A stretch of DNA of 64,000 bases from Sphingobacterium yanglingense (lineage in GTDB: Bacteria; Bacteroidota; Bacteroidia; Sphingobacteriales; Sphingobacteriaceae). How positions within the stretch are numbered: the first letter of the stretch is position 1; the number at the start of each line of letters is the position of its first letter. This document shows positions 1 to 8,747 of this stretch, in pieces. The position numbers and the translations under genes are program-made. Where the stretch lies: positions 124,001-188,000 of the forward strand of contig NZ_SNYV01000015.1 of assembly GCF_004363245.1 (NCBI RefSeq), given 5' to 3'. Below the pieces are notes generated by a model. The model made no database searches. It saw only the letters and a program-made list of their open reading frames with translations, and was not told the origin of the DNA.

Positions 1-1472
1 TAGAAGCTGTTGCTTCTTATGATGAAACTTTGATGGAGAAATTCTTCGAAGATCCAAACTCATTGACTGAGCGCGAAATCTTAGATGCTTTACGTAAAGC
101 AGTATTAGACAATGCAATCGTTCCTATGGTATGTGGTTCATCTTTCAAAAACAAAGGTGTACAGACAATGCTTGACTTAGTAATGGAGTTATTACCTTCA
201 CCTCTTGATATCGAAGCGGTAAAAGGAACAAACCCGAATACAGGTGAAGAAATCGAGCGTAAACCATCTGAATCAGAGCCTTTCGCAGCATTAGGTTTCA
301 AAATCGCAACTGACCCATTCGTAGGTCGTCTGTGTTTCGTACGTGCTTACTCAGGTGTACTTGAGGCTGGTTCTTATGTATTGAATACACGCTCAGGAAA
401 CAAAGAGCGTATCTCTCGTATCTTCCAAATGCACGCTAACAAGCAAAACCCTATCGAAAGAATCAGTGCGGGTGATATTGGTGCAGTTGTAGGTTTCAAA
501 GATATCAAAACAGGTGATACACTATGTGATGAAAAGAATCCTATCGTTCTTGAGTCAATGCAATTCCCAGAGCCAGTTATCGGTTTAGCGATTGAGCCTA
601 AAACTCAAGCTGACGTAGATAAATTAGGTATCGGCTTAAGCAAATTGGCTGAAGAGGATCCAACATTCGTCGTTAAAACTGACGAAGACACAGGTCAGAC
701 TGTAATCTCAGGTATGGGTGAGCTTCACTTGGATATCTTGATCGACCGTTTACGTCGCGAGTTCAAAGTTGAAGTAAACCAAGGAGCTCCTCAGGTAGCA
801 TACAAAGAGTCTATCAACGGAACTACAGAACACCGTGAAGTATACAAAAAACAATCAGGTGGTCGTGGTAAATTCGCAGACATCAAAGTTGTTATCTCTC
901 CTATCGACGAGGATTATGATACGTCAAAATCAGCGCTTCAATTCGTAAACGAAATCGTAGGTGGTGCTGTACCTAAAGAATACATCCCTGCGGTTCAAAA
1001 AGGTTTCGAATCTTCATTGAACAATGGTGTATTAGCTGGATACCCACTATCAGGTATGAAAGTTCGTTTGATCGATGGTTCATTCCACGCAGTGGATTCA
1101 GATTCATTGTCATTTGAGCTAGCTGCTAAGATGGCATACCGTCAAGCTCTTCCTAAATGTTCTCCAGTATTGATGGAGCCTATCATGAAAGTAGAAGTAT
1201 TGACTCCAGAAGAAAACATGGGTGATGTAATGGGTGACTTGAACCGTCGTCGTGGTCAGATGCAAGGTCTAGATACACGTAATGGAGCTCAAGTAATCAA
1301 AGCTATCGTACCTCTTTCTGAGATGTTTGGTTACGTAACACAATTACGTACTATCACTTCAGGTCGTGCGACTTCGACTATGGAATTCGATCACTATGCT
1401 GAGGCACCACGTAACGTACAAGAAGACGTGATTGCTAAATCAAAAGGAAGAATCAAATCTATTGAAGACTAA
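1..1472 (+). CDS. fusA: Elongation factor G, 3' part (gene starts before the window)
   Basis: Translational GTPase that drives translocation of tRNA and mRNA on the ribosome. The reading frame is open from base 3, so the first internal ATG at position 30 is not the start; the visible 489 codons cover the end of the G domain and domains II to V of a protein normally near 700 residues. Seen directly: the domain III signature [14 protein letters not shown] near visible residue 238, the RGKF stretch in domain IV and a normal C-terminus ending in KGRIKSIED. The codons are those of a highly expressed gene (many CGT, GGT, GTA). The frame is intact and the stop is TAA. It is followed by a 140-base gap with two hairpins and then rpsJ, the usual str-operon order. 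Identification is very secure. Confidence 0.98.
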   Translation, partial: EAVASYDETLMEKFFEDPNSLTEREILDALRKAVLDNAIVPMVCGSSFKNKGVQTMLDLVMELLPSPLDIEAVKGTNPNTGEEIERKPSESEPFAALGFKIATDPFVGRLCFVRAYSGVLEAGSYVLNTRSGNKERISRIFQMHANKQNPIERISAGDIGAVVGFKDIKTGDTLCDEKNPIVLESMQFPEPVIGLAIEPKTQADVDKLGIGLSKLAEEDPTFVVKTDEDTGQTVISGMGELHLDILIDRLRREFKVEVNQGAPQVAYKESINGTTEHREVYKKQSGGRGKFADIKVVISPIDEDYDTSKSALQFVNEIVGGAVPKEYIPAVQKGFESSLNNGVLAGYPLSGMKVRLIDGSFHAVDSDSLSFELAAKMAYRQALPKCSPVLMEPIMKVEVLTPEENMGDVMGDLNRRRGQMQGLDTRNGAQVIKAIVPLSEMFGYVTQLRTITSGRATSTMEFDHYAEAPRNVQEDVIAKSKGRIKSIED

Positions 1473-1483
1473 TAATTTAGAAT

Positions 1484-1594
1484 AAGGATAAAGGAACAAA
1501 TATGGAGGACATGTCTTTTATCTTTGTTCTTTCCATCCTTAATCCAAAGAAAGATAAACCGACCGCTGGTTGCGAATAGCTCTAATCAGCGGTC
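1484..1594 (+). promoter_or_regulatory. Two leader hairpins between fusA and rpsJ
   Basis: Two inverted repeats fill this gap. The first pairs AAGGAT plus AAGGAACAAA (1484-1500) with TTTGTTCTTT plus ATCCTT (1523-1540). The second is a perfect 8-bp stem, GACCGCTG (1561-1568) with CAGCGGTC (1587-1594), ending 18 bases before the rpsJ ATG. Neither is followed by a proper T tract, so they look more like leader RNA structure than terminators. A role in ribosomal-protein autoregulation or mRNA processing is inference. Confidence 0.5.
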
Positions 1595-1612
1595 ATTTTA
1601 AACAAATAAAAA

Positions 1613-1918
1613 ATGAGCCAAAGAATCAGAATCAAATTGAAATCTTACGATTACAATTTAGTTGACAAATCAGCTGAGAAAATCGTAAAGACAGTAAAAC
1701 CTACAGGTGCAGTTGTTAGTGGTCCTATTCCATTGCCTACTGAGAAAAAAATCTATACGGTATTACGTTCTCCACACGTTAACAAAAAAGCACGTGAGCA
1801 ATTCCAATTGTGTTCTTACAAGAGATTGTTAGACATCTACTCATCTAACTCAAAAACAGTTGATGCGTTGATGAAATTAGAATTACCTTCAGGTGTTGAA
1901 GTTGAAATCAAAGTGTGA
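1613..1918 (+). CDS. rpsJ: 30S ribosomal protein S10
   Basis: Small-subunit ribosomal protein that also acts as NusE in transcription antitermination. It has 101 residues, the normal length, and family features throughout: [10 protein letters not shown] at the N-terminus, [10 protein letters not shown] and the [15 protein letters not shown] segment in the middle, [11 protein letters not shown] at the end. The ATG follows an A-rich stretch with no clear Shine-Dalgarno, common in this phylum. It normally heads the S10 operon (rplC, rplD and so on follow), but here a strong terminator begins 22 bases after the stop and an unrelated gene follows, so the operon is split at this point. Confidence 0.98.
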   Translation: MSQRIRIKLKSYDYNLVDKSAEKIVKTVKPTGAVVSGPIPLPTEKKIYTVLRSPHVNKKAREQFQLCSYKRLLDIYSSNSKTVDALMKLELPSGVEVEIKV

Positions 1919-1940
1919 TAGATTTCAGTTACTGAAAAGA

Positions 1941-1970
1941 AAAGCCTTCTCTAACAAGAAGGCTTTTTTT
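1941..1970 (+). terminator. Intrinsic terminator after rpsJ
   Basis: Perfect 10-bp stem AAAGCCTTCT / AGAAGGCTTT with a 6-base loop, ending in a T run. It separates rpsJ from the dehydrogenase gene downstream. Confidence 0.9.
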
Positions 1971-2047
1971 ATGGACGCAAACGAAGCCATCGTGTTAAAT
2001 AAAAGTAAACTCTATACGGAATGGGTGCAAGGGTACAAACTATTGCC

Positions 2048-2059
2048 TAATTTTGTATA
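2048..2059 (+). promoter_or_regulatory. Bacteroidota -7 box for the SDR gene, ending 3 bases before ATG
   Basis: TAATTTTG at 2048-2055 matches TAnnTTTG exactly and is followed by TAT and then ATG at 2059. Transcription from such a box would start about at the ATG, implying a leaderless or near-leaderless mRNA. No good -33 TTG is seen at the usual spacing. Confidence 0.6.
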
Positions 2060-2775
2060 TGGAGAATTTAAAAGGAAAGAAGGCCCTCATAACCGGTGGC
2101 GGTAGAGGCTTAGGTAAGGCTACTGCCTTGGCATTCGCCAAAGAAGGCATCAACGTAGCGATTACAGGGAGGAATGAACAACTGCTGAAAGATACAATCG
2201 CAGAGCTGGATACACTAGGCGTACAGGCGACTTATGCGGTCTTTGACGTGGCTGATTTTGATAGCGTAACAGCAGCTATAGAAAAGTTAAACGCTGACTT
2301 TGGAACATTCGATATTTTGGTCAATAATGCTGGTGTAGCTGCTTTTGGATCGGTATTGGATATGGATCCTAAGACCTGGAAAGATATTGTCGAAACAAAC
2401 CTCTTGGGCACCTACTATGTCACCAAAGCGGTGCTTCCGCAGCTTATAGAAAAGAATGAAGGAGATATCATCAACGTGTCCTCTACAGCTGGATTGAATG
2501 GTGCAGCCACAACTTCGGCGTATAGCGCGTCCAAATTTGGTGTTATCGGTTTCTCTGATTCATTGATGCGCGAGGTACGCAAACACAACATCCGTGTATG
2601 CACATTAATGCCCAGCACAATTGCATCGGATATGTCCAAAGAACTACAGCTGACAGACGGCAATCCAGATACGGTACTACAGCCGGAAGACTTTGCCGAA
2701 CTGATCGTAGCTAATCTGAAATTACCACGCAGGGCGATGCTTAAATCAGCTTCTCTCTGGTCTACAAATCCATAG
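2059..2775 (+). CDS. Short-chain dehydrogenase/reductase (3-ketoacyl reductase-like)
   Basis: NAD(P)-dependent oxidoreductase of the classical SDR family, 238 residues. Seen: cofactor motif TGGGRGLG at residues 12-19, NNAG near 88-91, the catalytic Ser in VSSTAG near 141, and Tyr155/Lys159 in YSASK. All catalytic residues are present. An in-frame TTG six bases upstream lies inside the promoter box, so ATG 2059 is the better start. The substrate cannot be told from sequence; the family includes FabG-type reductases and many sugar or alcohol dehydrogenases. It stands alone between the rpsJ terminator and a bidirectional terminator. Confidence 0.9.
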   Translation: MENLKGKKALITGGGRGLGKATALAFAKEGINVAITGRNEQLLKDTIAELDTLGVQATYAVFDVADFDSVTAAIEKLNADFGTFDILVNNAGVAAFGSVLDMDPKTWKDIVETNLLGTYYVTKAVLPQLIEKNEGDIINVSSTAGLNGAATTSAYSASKFGVIGFSDSLMREVRKHNIRVCTLMPSTIASDMSKELQLTDGNPDTVLQPEDFAELIVANLKLPRRAMLKSASLWSTNP

Positions 2776-2780
2776 ATAAC

Positions 2781-2816
2781 AAAAAAGCCTCACAAATGTG
2801 AGGCTTTCTATTTTTT
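2781..2816. terminator. Bidirectional terminator between converging genes
   Basis: Perfect stem AAAGCCTCAC / GTGAGGCTTT (2784-2793 with 2798-2807), loop AAAT, with A runs upstream and T-rich sequence downstream. It serves the SDR gene (+) and the outer-membrane protein gene (-). Confidence 0.85.
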
Positions 2817-2831
2817 GAACTTCTATTCAAA

Positions 2832-3470
2832 TTAGAATTTGAAAGTCAAACCGAATTTAGCAGTGTTGAAGAAGTTGTTGAAAACATTTACGTTTGTATT
2901 GAATTCAGTCTCAGCTTTAGCACCATCTACGTCAGCTTTACGTGAACCGAAAGAAACTACATCAGCAAAAGCAAAGTTAACAGCAATTTTCTCTGTTAAG
3001 AAGAAGTTAGCACCGATACCTGCATTAGCACCAAATCCATTGAATTTAGCTGCATCAGTCTTAACATCACCAACTTTTTTCTCACCAACTTTCTCATTCA
3101 TGTAACCAACACCTACTTCAGTGTAAGTTTTGAAACGTGAACCAACTTCTAAGAAGTAGTAACGACCGAAAGCACCAACACCAAAGTTTTTGTCTGTAGC
3201 AACAGTTTTGATATCAGCTGCATAAGTAGTTTTTTTATCTTGACCGAAACCGAAGTCAACTCCTACTGCGATTTTATCCGTTACGAAGTAACCAGCTTTA
3301 GGATTGAAGTTAAACTCTGAAGTTTTAGCTTTTGTTCCTTTATCGTTAGTATTAGAAGATTGGAAGTTACCTTCTACGATGAAGTTACCTTTTTCAAAAC
3401 CAAATTCTTGCGCTTGAGAAGCAGCAGTCAAACCTGCAACAGCAGTTAATGTAAGTAAAAATTTTTTCAT
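2832..3470 (-). CDS. Small outer-membrane beta-barrel protein
   Basis: Predicted secreted 212-residue protein with a clear signal peptide (MKKFLLTLTAVAG, then ASQAQ as the cleavage region). The mature part alternates short aromatic/hydrophobic strands with charged turns and ends in KFGLTFKF, the C-terminal aromatic typical of outer-membrane barrels. It fits the porin-like OMP_b-brl families of Bacteroidota; this class is recognised from composition and ends, and the exact family would need a profile search. A -7 box lies about 28 bases upstream of the ATG. Codon use resembles well-expressed genes, so it may be abundant. No specific function can be assigned. Confidence 0.8.
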   Translation of the reverse strand: MKKFLLTLTAVAGLTAASQAQEFGFEKGNFIVEGNFQSSNTNDKGTKAKTSEFNFNPKAGYFVTDKIAVGVDFGFGQDKKTTYAADIKTVATDKNFGVGAFGRYYFLEVGSRFKTYTEVGVGYMNEKVGEKKVGDVKTDAAKFNGFGANAGIGANFFLTEKIAVNFAFADVVSFGSRKADVDGAKAETEFNTNVNVFNNFFNTAKFGLTFKF

Positions 3471-3808
3471 ATCTTTTTAATTTATATTTAACACTGGCAA
3501 ATGTAGAACTTTTTAAAATCAAAAAAAGAACAAAAAGTCTTCTAATTGTCACAACAACTAAAACTAAAAAATAAAAAACTAAAAATCAACAAGTTACAAG
3601 TGTAACAATTGTGTTTTTTATCAAAATGCGATAAAAAGATCGAATTTTATGCAATTATACTAATGAAAAAAGAACTTTAATACTGACTATTAATCAAAAA
3701 AAGGTCAATTATTTAAAAGGTTTCAAACGAAACTATAGAAAAAGGTCTAAAAAGTTTACTTGCACATATATTCTTAGAGCTGTTTTCCCCAATACCGACC
3801 GCTCCCTC
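3471..3808. other. Intergenic region between OMP gene and MFS gene
   Basis: 338 very AT-rich bases. The only supported element is the OMP promoter box at 3498-3505. The rest lies downstream of the MFS gene, shows no open frame of note and no clear terminator hairpin. Confidence 0.6.
3498..3505 (-). promoter_or_regulatory. -7 promoter box for the OMP gene
   Basis: Read on the minus strand the bases are TACATTTG, an exact TAnnTTTG match, 28 bases upstream of the start codon. A TTTG at 3523-3520 could serve as the -33 element though the 14-base spacing is short. Confidence 0.6.
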
Positions 3809-5047
3809 TTACGCCTTCAGCTCTGAGACGTCCTTCGACTGTTGCTTATAGATTCGAAAACAACAAAGAGCCAAACCGATAACCGTTAATCCAGCCGATA
3901 GCAGAAAAGGCATTCCTGGGAAATAAAACCCCGTGCCCTCTCTGGTGAAATAAGAAAAACTAGAAGTCATCATCGGCGGAGCGACAAAAGTGGTAAACCC
4001 GAGCAAACAACCTAAAACTCCTTGGAGTGCTCCTTGTTCGTTGTCAGGTACGCTTAGAGAAATCATACTTTGCATAGCAGTTCCTTGAATACCTCCAATA
4101 ATAAATACAATTATTCCACCGAATAGTAACCACTGCATGTCTGTGAAAGCAAAAATAAAAAAGCCCAGCATAATACAACATAAGCCACCGATCAGCATCT
4201 TCCGCTCCCCCACTCTATCCGTTAGAAAAGAGACACCCCACAGCTGCACAATAATAGAAAGGGCACCAATAAATGCCAATGAATACCCCACCATCGCATT
4301 GCTCCAGTGAAACTTCTCTATGGTAAAGAACGACCATACGCTCTCCATACTATGTGTTGCCATAGAAACAAACAGCATTGCAATAACCAATGACCAAACG
4401 GCAGGGAGTTTTCGCAAGTGTACAAGGGCACCCAAGGGATTGGCTTTTCTCCAATCAAATTTCCGTCGATTATGATTCTCTAGCGACTCTGCAAAGAAAA
4501 AATACCCGAATATAAAATTGATAAAGCTCAGTAACGCCGCAAAGAGAAAAGGTGCGTGTGTCCCCCACCCTGCCAACACCCCTCCAACAGCTGGCCCCAA
4601 TATAAAGCCTGCCCCGAAAGCGGCATTAATCAAGCCGAAATACTTTGTTCGATCTTGTCCTGTGCTGATATCAGCTATACAGGCTGATGCGACCGAGAAA
4701 CTCGCTCCGGTCATACCAGCAATCATACGCCCACAGAATAACCAAAGTATACTCGGTGCGAAAGCCAAGAAAACACAATCAATTCCAAAACCTAATAAAG
4801 AGCTTAAAAGCACCGGACGGCGACCATAAGCATCGCTAAGATTCCCCAGTACAGGGGCGAATACGAACTGCATAAAAGCATAACCAAAGGAAAGCCAGCC
4901 TCCATACTGTGCAGCAGTACTAATATCAGCGTGCAATAAATCGGTCAGTAATTGTGGTAATACAGGGAAAATAATTCCAAAACCAGCGGTATCTATCGTG
5001 ACCACTATAACGATAAAAATTAGAGTATATCTCTGTTTAGATTTCAT
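3809..5047 (-). CDS. MFS efflux transporter, Tet-like
   Basis: Twelve-helix major facilitator of 412 residues in the inner membrane. It resembles the TetA/TCR proton-drug antiporter branch: the first helix carries DTAGFGIIFPVLPQL, loop 2-3 carries motif A (GNLSDAYGRRPVLL), and helix 5 carries the antiporter motif C (GPAVGGVLAG). Helix 1 Asp and the loop Asp and Arg residues used by Tet pumps are present. It is a lone gene with its own promoter box about 150 bases upstream and no TetR-type repressor beside it. Export of a drug or metabolite is likely; tetracycline resistance specifically cannot be claimed, since many chromosomal homologues do not confer it. Confidence 0.85.
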   Translation of the reverse strand: MKSKQRYTLIFIVIVVTIDTAGFGIIFPVLPQLLTDLLHADISTAAQYGGWLSFGYAFMQFVFAPVLGNLSDAYGRRPVLLSSLLGFGIDCVFLAFAPSILWLFCGRMIAGMTGASFSVASACIADISTGQDRTKYFGLINAAFGAGFILGPAVGGVLAGWGTHAPFLFAALLSFINFIFGYFFFAESLENHNRRKFDWRKANPLGALVHLRKLPAVWSLVIAMLFVSMATHSMESVWSFFTIEKFHWSNAMVGYSLAFIGALSIIVQLWGVSFLTDRVGERKMLIGGLCCIMLGFFIFAFTDMQWLLFGGIIVFIIGGIQGTAMQSMISLSVPDNEQGALQGVLGCLLGFTTFVAPPMMTSSFSYFTREGTGFYFPGMPFLLSAGLTVIGLALCCFRIYKQQSKDVSELKA

Positions 5048-5195
5048 ATTGATGTGACAATAACAAATAAGCCACTATGCCTGATGGATAATGTCTGTTG
5101 ACAATATATTTAATACATGAAATGAACTTCGATCAGGAGTGATCAAAGTGTATGTCTATAGAAAAGAATAAATTTATTACTGCCGCATAATGATA

Positions 5196-5203
5196 CAAAG
5201 GTA
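5196..5203 (-). promoter_or_regulatory. -7 promoter box for the MFS gene
   Basis: Minus-strand TACCTTTG, an exact TAnnTTTG match, giving a predicted 5' leader of about 140 bases before the MFS start at 5047. Confidence 0.55.
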
Positions 5204-5560
5204 TCGAAAAGAAAGTATAGCATCAAAAATCTCTTGACCAATACAAACAATAAGCATAGATTTCATCTTTTGGGTCGTCTTCCTTATCATTGGAAGACTT
5301 ATTTATACAACAGAGCTTATGTATTATCTTAAGGTTTCATTTTAAGCAACGATTTGTACGAGTAGTCTTTAATAATGCTTCTACCCTCCTTCGAGAATGC
5401 TTCGGGACAGGTTCGGGATAGCATCGGTTGTTGTTTGCCTATCGTTTGCCTTAGAGGCGAAGCGAAGGCAAAGAGATACCGAAGGATAGGCGAAGCAATA
5501 CCGAAGGAACCCCGAGTATGGTACGGAGTTGTAACGAAGGACAGTCGAAGCTATAGCGGA

Positions 5561-5607
5561 TTTGAGGGGACTTGAACGGACTTAAGGAGACTTGAGGGGA
5601 CTTCCCC
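5561..5607. repeat. Degenerate 10-bp tandem repeat
   Basis: Five consecutive units in exact 10-base register: tttgagggga, cttgaacgga, cttaaggaga, cttgagggga, cttcccc. It lies at the end of the GC-rich repetitive block. Confidence 0.7.
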
Positions 5608-5680
5608 TAGATCTTCGGATCCATTCTCATGGTTTTTCCGAAAATATAATCCCCCCGATGACCGATTCTCCTTTAGTTTA

Positions 5681-5717
5681 AAAGGGACCGTCTCAAGGAT
5701 CAATAGACAGTCCCATT
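5681..5717 (-). terminator. Terminator of the siderophore uptake operon
   Basis: Stem GGGACCGTCT / AGACAGTCCC (5684-5693 with 5705-5714, one mismatch). On the minus strand it is followed by a short T run. It lies 15 bases after the binding-protein stop. Confidence 0.7.
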
Positions 5718-5731
5718 CAATACATATTTTA

Positions 5732-6667
5732 TTATAAGGCTTGATTTACCTCATCTATCATTTTATCGATGGAGATTACGCCTCCTCCGGCTAAATACCA
5801 TGTTTCGGAATCTAAATAAACAATTTTCCCATTTTTAAATGCATTTGTGCGTTGGATCAACTTATTTTCGATTTCTTCCTTATTCAGTGGAGTATCACCA
5901 ATAGCAGCACTTCTATCTACAACAAATAAGATATCCGGATTAGTCTCTGCAATAAATTCGTTAGAGGTCTTCGTGCCATGAAGATGGGTATCTAAACCTT
6001 TTGCAGCTTCCTGCACACCGAGAATATCGTGGATAAGCCCAAAGCGTGAACCACTGCCATAAGCACTAAAACGTCCTTTATTATGTAATACAACTAACGC
6101 CTTTGCATCAGATTTTCCAGCTTTTTCTTTGACTGATGCGGCCTTGTCCTTGATAGCGGCTAGGGAAGCTTCAAACTCTTTTTCCTTACCAAAGATCTTA
6201 CCCAGGTTAGCGGTATTTTTCTCTAATGCACCAAACTGATCCTTTGTATCCCAAACGGGAATAATAGTTGGGGCAATTTTAGAAATCTGTTCATAGGAAT
6301 CTTTCAGCCTGCCTCCAATAATGATTAAATCAGGATTCAGCTCATTCAATTTTTCAATATTGGCCTCAACCAGATTACCTAGGTCAGCAATGCTATCATC
6401 GTCCTTATATTTCGAAAGATACTTTGGCACTCCTGTTTTGGGGATACCTACCGGCTTTACTCCTATAAAGTCTAGGTTTTCCAATTGACTAAAATCCAAT
6501 ACAACTACTCTCTTGGGATTGACTGGCACATCTACCGTTCCCAATTCATGAGTTACGGTGACTCTACCGCTAGACCCTTCACCTTCGGCCTTACTTTGAT
6601 TAGCATTGTTACACCCCGTAAAAGCGACTGTTATCGCGAGTGCGAATAAAAAAATAGATTTTTTCAT
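5732..6667 (-). CDS. Siderophore-binding lipoprotein (YclQ-like, ABC importer)
   Basis: Periplasmic, membrane-anchored binding protein of a class III (FecCD-type) iron-siderophore importer, 311 residues. Seen: lipoprotein signal ending FTGC with Cys19 as lipid site, then a low-complexity linker, then a two-lobe Fe-siderophore fold with ELNPDLIIIGGR in lobe 1 and VLHNKGRFSAYGSGSRFG at the hinge region. The sequence pattern is close to the petrobactin-type binding protein YclQ of Bacillus (established family knowledge; not searched). It is the last gene of the operon, 27 bases after the second permease. The ligand is inferred to be a catecholate-type siderophore. Confidence 0.88.
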   Translation of the reverse strand: MKKSIFLFALAITVAFTGCNNANQSKAEGEGSSGRVTVTHELGTVDVPVNPKRVVVLDFSQLENLDFIGVKPVGIPKTGVPKYLSKYKDDDSIADLGNLVEANIEKLNELNPDLIIIGGRLKDSYEQISKIAPTIIPVWDTKDQFGALEKNTANLGKIFGKEKEFEASLAAIKDKAASVKEKAGKSDAKALVVLHNKGRFSAYGSGSRFGLIHDILGVQEAAKGLDTHLHGTKTSNEFIAETNPDILFVVDRSAAIGDTPLNKEEIENKLIQRTNAFKNGKIVYLDSETWYLAGGGVISIDKMIDEVNQAL

Positions 6668-6694
6668 ATATATATTATTTAAACAGAATTAGCA

Positions 6695-7645
6695 TTATAT
6701 TTTTTTGACTTTTAACAATAGATACAAAAAGTATATCCCTCCCACCAGATTGATAATTGTACTGATTGGTGTAGAAAAATTAAGTATCCGTTCCATAATG
6801 AACTGCCCTCCGACAAGAGCAACAATAGCTACCAGACAACAGGCTGGAATAACCAATCCGTGGCGCTGTGACTTTATCAATTGGTAAGTGACATTGGTCA
6901 CCAACAAGCCTAAAAAGGCGATAGGACCGATTAATGCTGTAGAAACCGACACAAGAATAGCAATGATAATAAAGAAGGTCTTCACCACCTTAGGATAATC
7001 CACTCCAAGACTAATTGCCTGATCACGTCCCAAAGCAAGCACATCGAGATACCGATTCATTCGAAAAGCGAAGAGCAAAACGATTACCAAAATAACTGTA
7101 GCATACCATAGCAAGCTTTCATTTATCTTATTGAAAGAAGCAAACATCTTCCCTTGGATGATGAAAAAATCATTGGGATCAATCAATAACTGCATAAAGG
7201 AGCTCAACGTATTGAACAATATCCCAAGCACCAGTCCCACCAATAGCAACAAATACATATTGTTGCGCCCTCTTCTATAAATCAGAAAATAAAGCAGAAA
7301 GGAAAACCCGATCATGAATAGAACCGACAGCAAGAAATTGTCAAAACTATTAAGAACACGAAAAGTCGTATCACCGTATACAAACACAATGATGGTCTGC
7401 AATAGCATATAGACCGATTCAAATCCCATAATAGAAGGTGTCAGAATACGATTGGCAGTAATGGTCTGAAAAGCAACAGAGGAATAAGCAACACAACAAG
7501 CTAGGACAAGCATGGCGACCAACTTGATGGATCTTAATTCTAGTGCAAACCGCCAACTAGTCCCAAGATTATAGCCTAAGAATAAACCTATAATAATGAG
7601 GGCCAATAATAGTAATAGCAAAATCCGCTTCTTGTTCTCCTTCAT
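6695..7645 (-). CDS. Siderophore ABC importer permease 2 (FecCD family, YclO-like)
   Basis: Inner-membrane subunit of 316 residues with about nine hydrophobic helices. It carries the FecCD features ANRILTPSIMGFES near residue 65, LALGRDQAISLGVD near 205 and GPIAFLGLLVTNV near 245, where the helices contact the ATPase. Its ATG overlaps the stop of the upstream permease (ATGA), so the two are translationally coupled and probably form the heterodimeric channel. The binding protein follows. No ATPase gene is found in this operon. Confidence 0.9.
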   Translation of the reverse strand: MKENKKRILLLLLLALIIIGLFLGYNLGTSWRFALELRSIKLVAMLVLACCVAYSSVAFQTITANRILTPSIMGFESVYMLLQTIIVFVYGDTTFRVLNSFDNFLLSVLFMIGFSFLLYFLIYRRGRNNMYLLLLVGLVLGILFNTLSSFMQLLIDPNDFFIIQGKMFASFNKINESLLWYATVILVIVLLFAFRMNRYLDVLALGRDQAISLGVDYPKVVKTFFIIIAILVSVSTALIGPIAFLGLLVTNVTYQLIKSQRHGLVIPACCLVAIVALVGGQFIMERILNFSTPISTIINLVGGIYFLYLLLKVKKI

Positions 7646-8583
7646 TTCTTACGCAATAAAAGAAGGAGAAATAGTATACCTCCAATAAAACCAACAACCA
7701 TACCTATCGGAACCTCGAAAGGGAAAATAATTACCCTTCCGATAATGTCACAGATCAGCAGAAAAATAGCTCCCCATAGCGCAACATAAGGAAGTGTCTT
7801 CTTAATATTATCGCCATGTACCATACTGACTATATTCGGAACGACCAATCCCAGAAAAGTAATAGAACCAGCAGTGATAATGACTGTACTAACGGTTAAT
7901 GAGACACATAATACCCCAATATTCATAACAGATTTGTAATTCAGGCCAAGGTTTTTGGAGAAATCCCGCCCCATCCCTACCACAGCAAACTTATTGGCAT
8001 ATAGATAAGTGACTATTATCGCAGGTAGACTGACGTAAATAAGCTCGTACTGTCCCTGCAAAATACCTGAAAAATCGCCCATCATCCAGGCGTTCATATC
8101 CTGAACCAAATTATGATTGACAGCGAAAAAAGTAGCAATAGAGTTGAGAATACCTCCAAACATAAGTCCTACCAACGGAATAAAAATAACATTCCGAAAT
8201 CGTATCCGTTCCGTAATAAACAAGAAGAGTAAGCTACCAAAAAAGGTAAAACAGAATGCAAAGATCCCCTTAACAAGCATACCCGATGTAGGAATAAGAA
8301 ACATGCCTGCCAACAAACCAATCTTTGCAGCTTCTAATGTACCTGCTGTAGTGGGTGACACAAATTTGTTCTGTGTCATCTGTTGCATAATAAGACCACA
8401 GACACTCAATCCAATGCCAGCTAATATCAGCGATATCGTCCTTGGTATGCGACTCAAAGACACGATAGAAATCTTGTCTATATCCCAACGAAGAATATCT
8501 GATATAGAAATATCGGCCACTCCTACGAATAGGGAGAGTATAGAAAAAAATAATAAAACAATTATAAACAGTGTTGTCTTCAA
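7642..8583 (-). CDS. Siderophore ABC importer permease 1 (FecCD family, YclN-like)
   Basis: Inner-membrane FecCD permease of 313 residues and first gene of the uptake operon. Seen: SRIPRTISLILAGIGLSVCG near residue 44, FVSPTTAGTLEAAK near 75, VGMGRDFSKNLGLNYKSV near 205 and ITFLGLVVPNIVSMVHGDN near 240, the coupling-loop region. The ORF on the opposite strand (8117-8695) is a shadow of this gene. An AraC regulator is divergently transcribed 164 bases away and the two promoters lie head to head, so iron- or siderophore-responsive control by that regulator is likely. Confidence 0.9.
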   Translation of the reverse strand: MKTTLFIIVLLFFSILSLFVGVADISISDILRWDIDKISIVSLSRIPRTISLILAGIGLSVCGLIMQQMTQNKFVSPTTAGTLEAAKIGLLAGMFLIPTSGMLVKGIFAFCFTFFGSLLFLFITERIRFRNVIFIPLVGLMFGGILNSIATFFAVNHNLVQDMNAWMMGDFSGILQGQYELIYVSLPAIIVTYLYANKFAVVGMGRDFSKNLGLNYKSVMNIGVLCVSLTVSTVIITAGSITFLGLVVPNIVSMVHGDNIKKTLPYVALWGAIFLLICDIIGRVIIFPFEVPIGMVVGFIGGILFLLLLLRKK

Positions 8584-8667
8584 CTCCTTAGTCCAGTATT
8601 TGAAACAATTAACAGAATCATTACAATGCTATGCCTTAATGCTATTCTTATTAAGACTCATTATAAA

Positions 8668-8675
8668 TATATTTG
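8668..8675 (+). promoter_or_regulatory. -7 promoter box for the AraC regulator
   Basis: TATATTTG, an exact TAnnTTTG match, 72 bases before the AraC ATG. It directly abuts the minus-strand box of the uptake operon, so the two promoters face each other and share any operator. Confidence 0.5.
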
Positions 8676-8683
8676 CAAAGCTA
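8676..8683 (-). promoter_or_regulatory. -7 promoter box for the siderophore operon
   Basis: Minus-strand TAGCTTTG, an exact TAnnTTTG match, 92 bases upstream of the first permease ATG. A weak TTG lies at 8700-8698. Confidence 0.5.
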
Positions 8684-8747
8684 GATTTATCTTAATGCAA
8701 GGAGTTAATGAAACAGGATGATTATTTAATATAAACGGATTAAAAAA

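Larger units (their letters stand above)
5048..5731. other. Repeat-rich intergenic region
   Basis: 684 bases without a credible gene. It holds the MFS promoter (5196-5203), a GC-richer block from about 5375 to 5610 made of reiterated CTTCG/CGAAG and CGAAGC motifs, a five-copy 10-bp tandem repeat (5561-5607), and the terminator of the siderophore operon (5681-5717). The GC-rich block differs in composition from its AT-rich surroundings and looks like a dispersed repetitive element. Confidence 0.65.

Noticed and set aside
1893..2105. 70-codon frame overlapping the end of rpsJ
   Set aside because: It crosses the rpsJ terminator and the promoter and start of the SDR gene; no family resemblance.
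3809..5047. Tetracycline-resistance gene
   Set aside because: The motifs fit the Tet-like MFS branch, but no repressor gene or mobile context is present; resistance cannot be claimed from sequence alone.
5375..5575. 66-codon frame in the GC-rich block
   Set aside because: Consists of reiterated repeat motifs; composition and lack of ribosome site argue against a gene.
8117..8695. 192-codon open frame on the + strand across the first siderophore permease
   Set aside because: It lies opposite a gene with clear FecCD motifs; its translation has no recognisable domain and it runs through the divergent promoter region.
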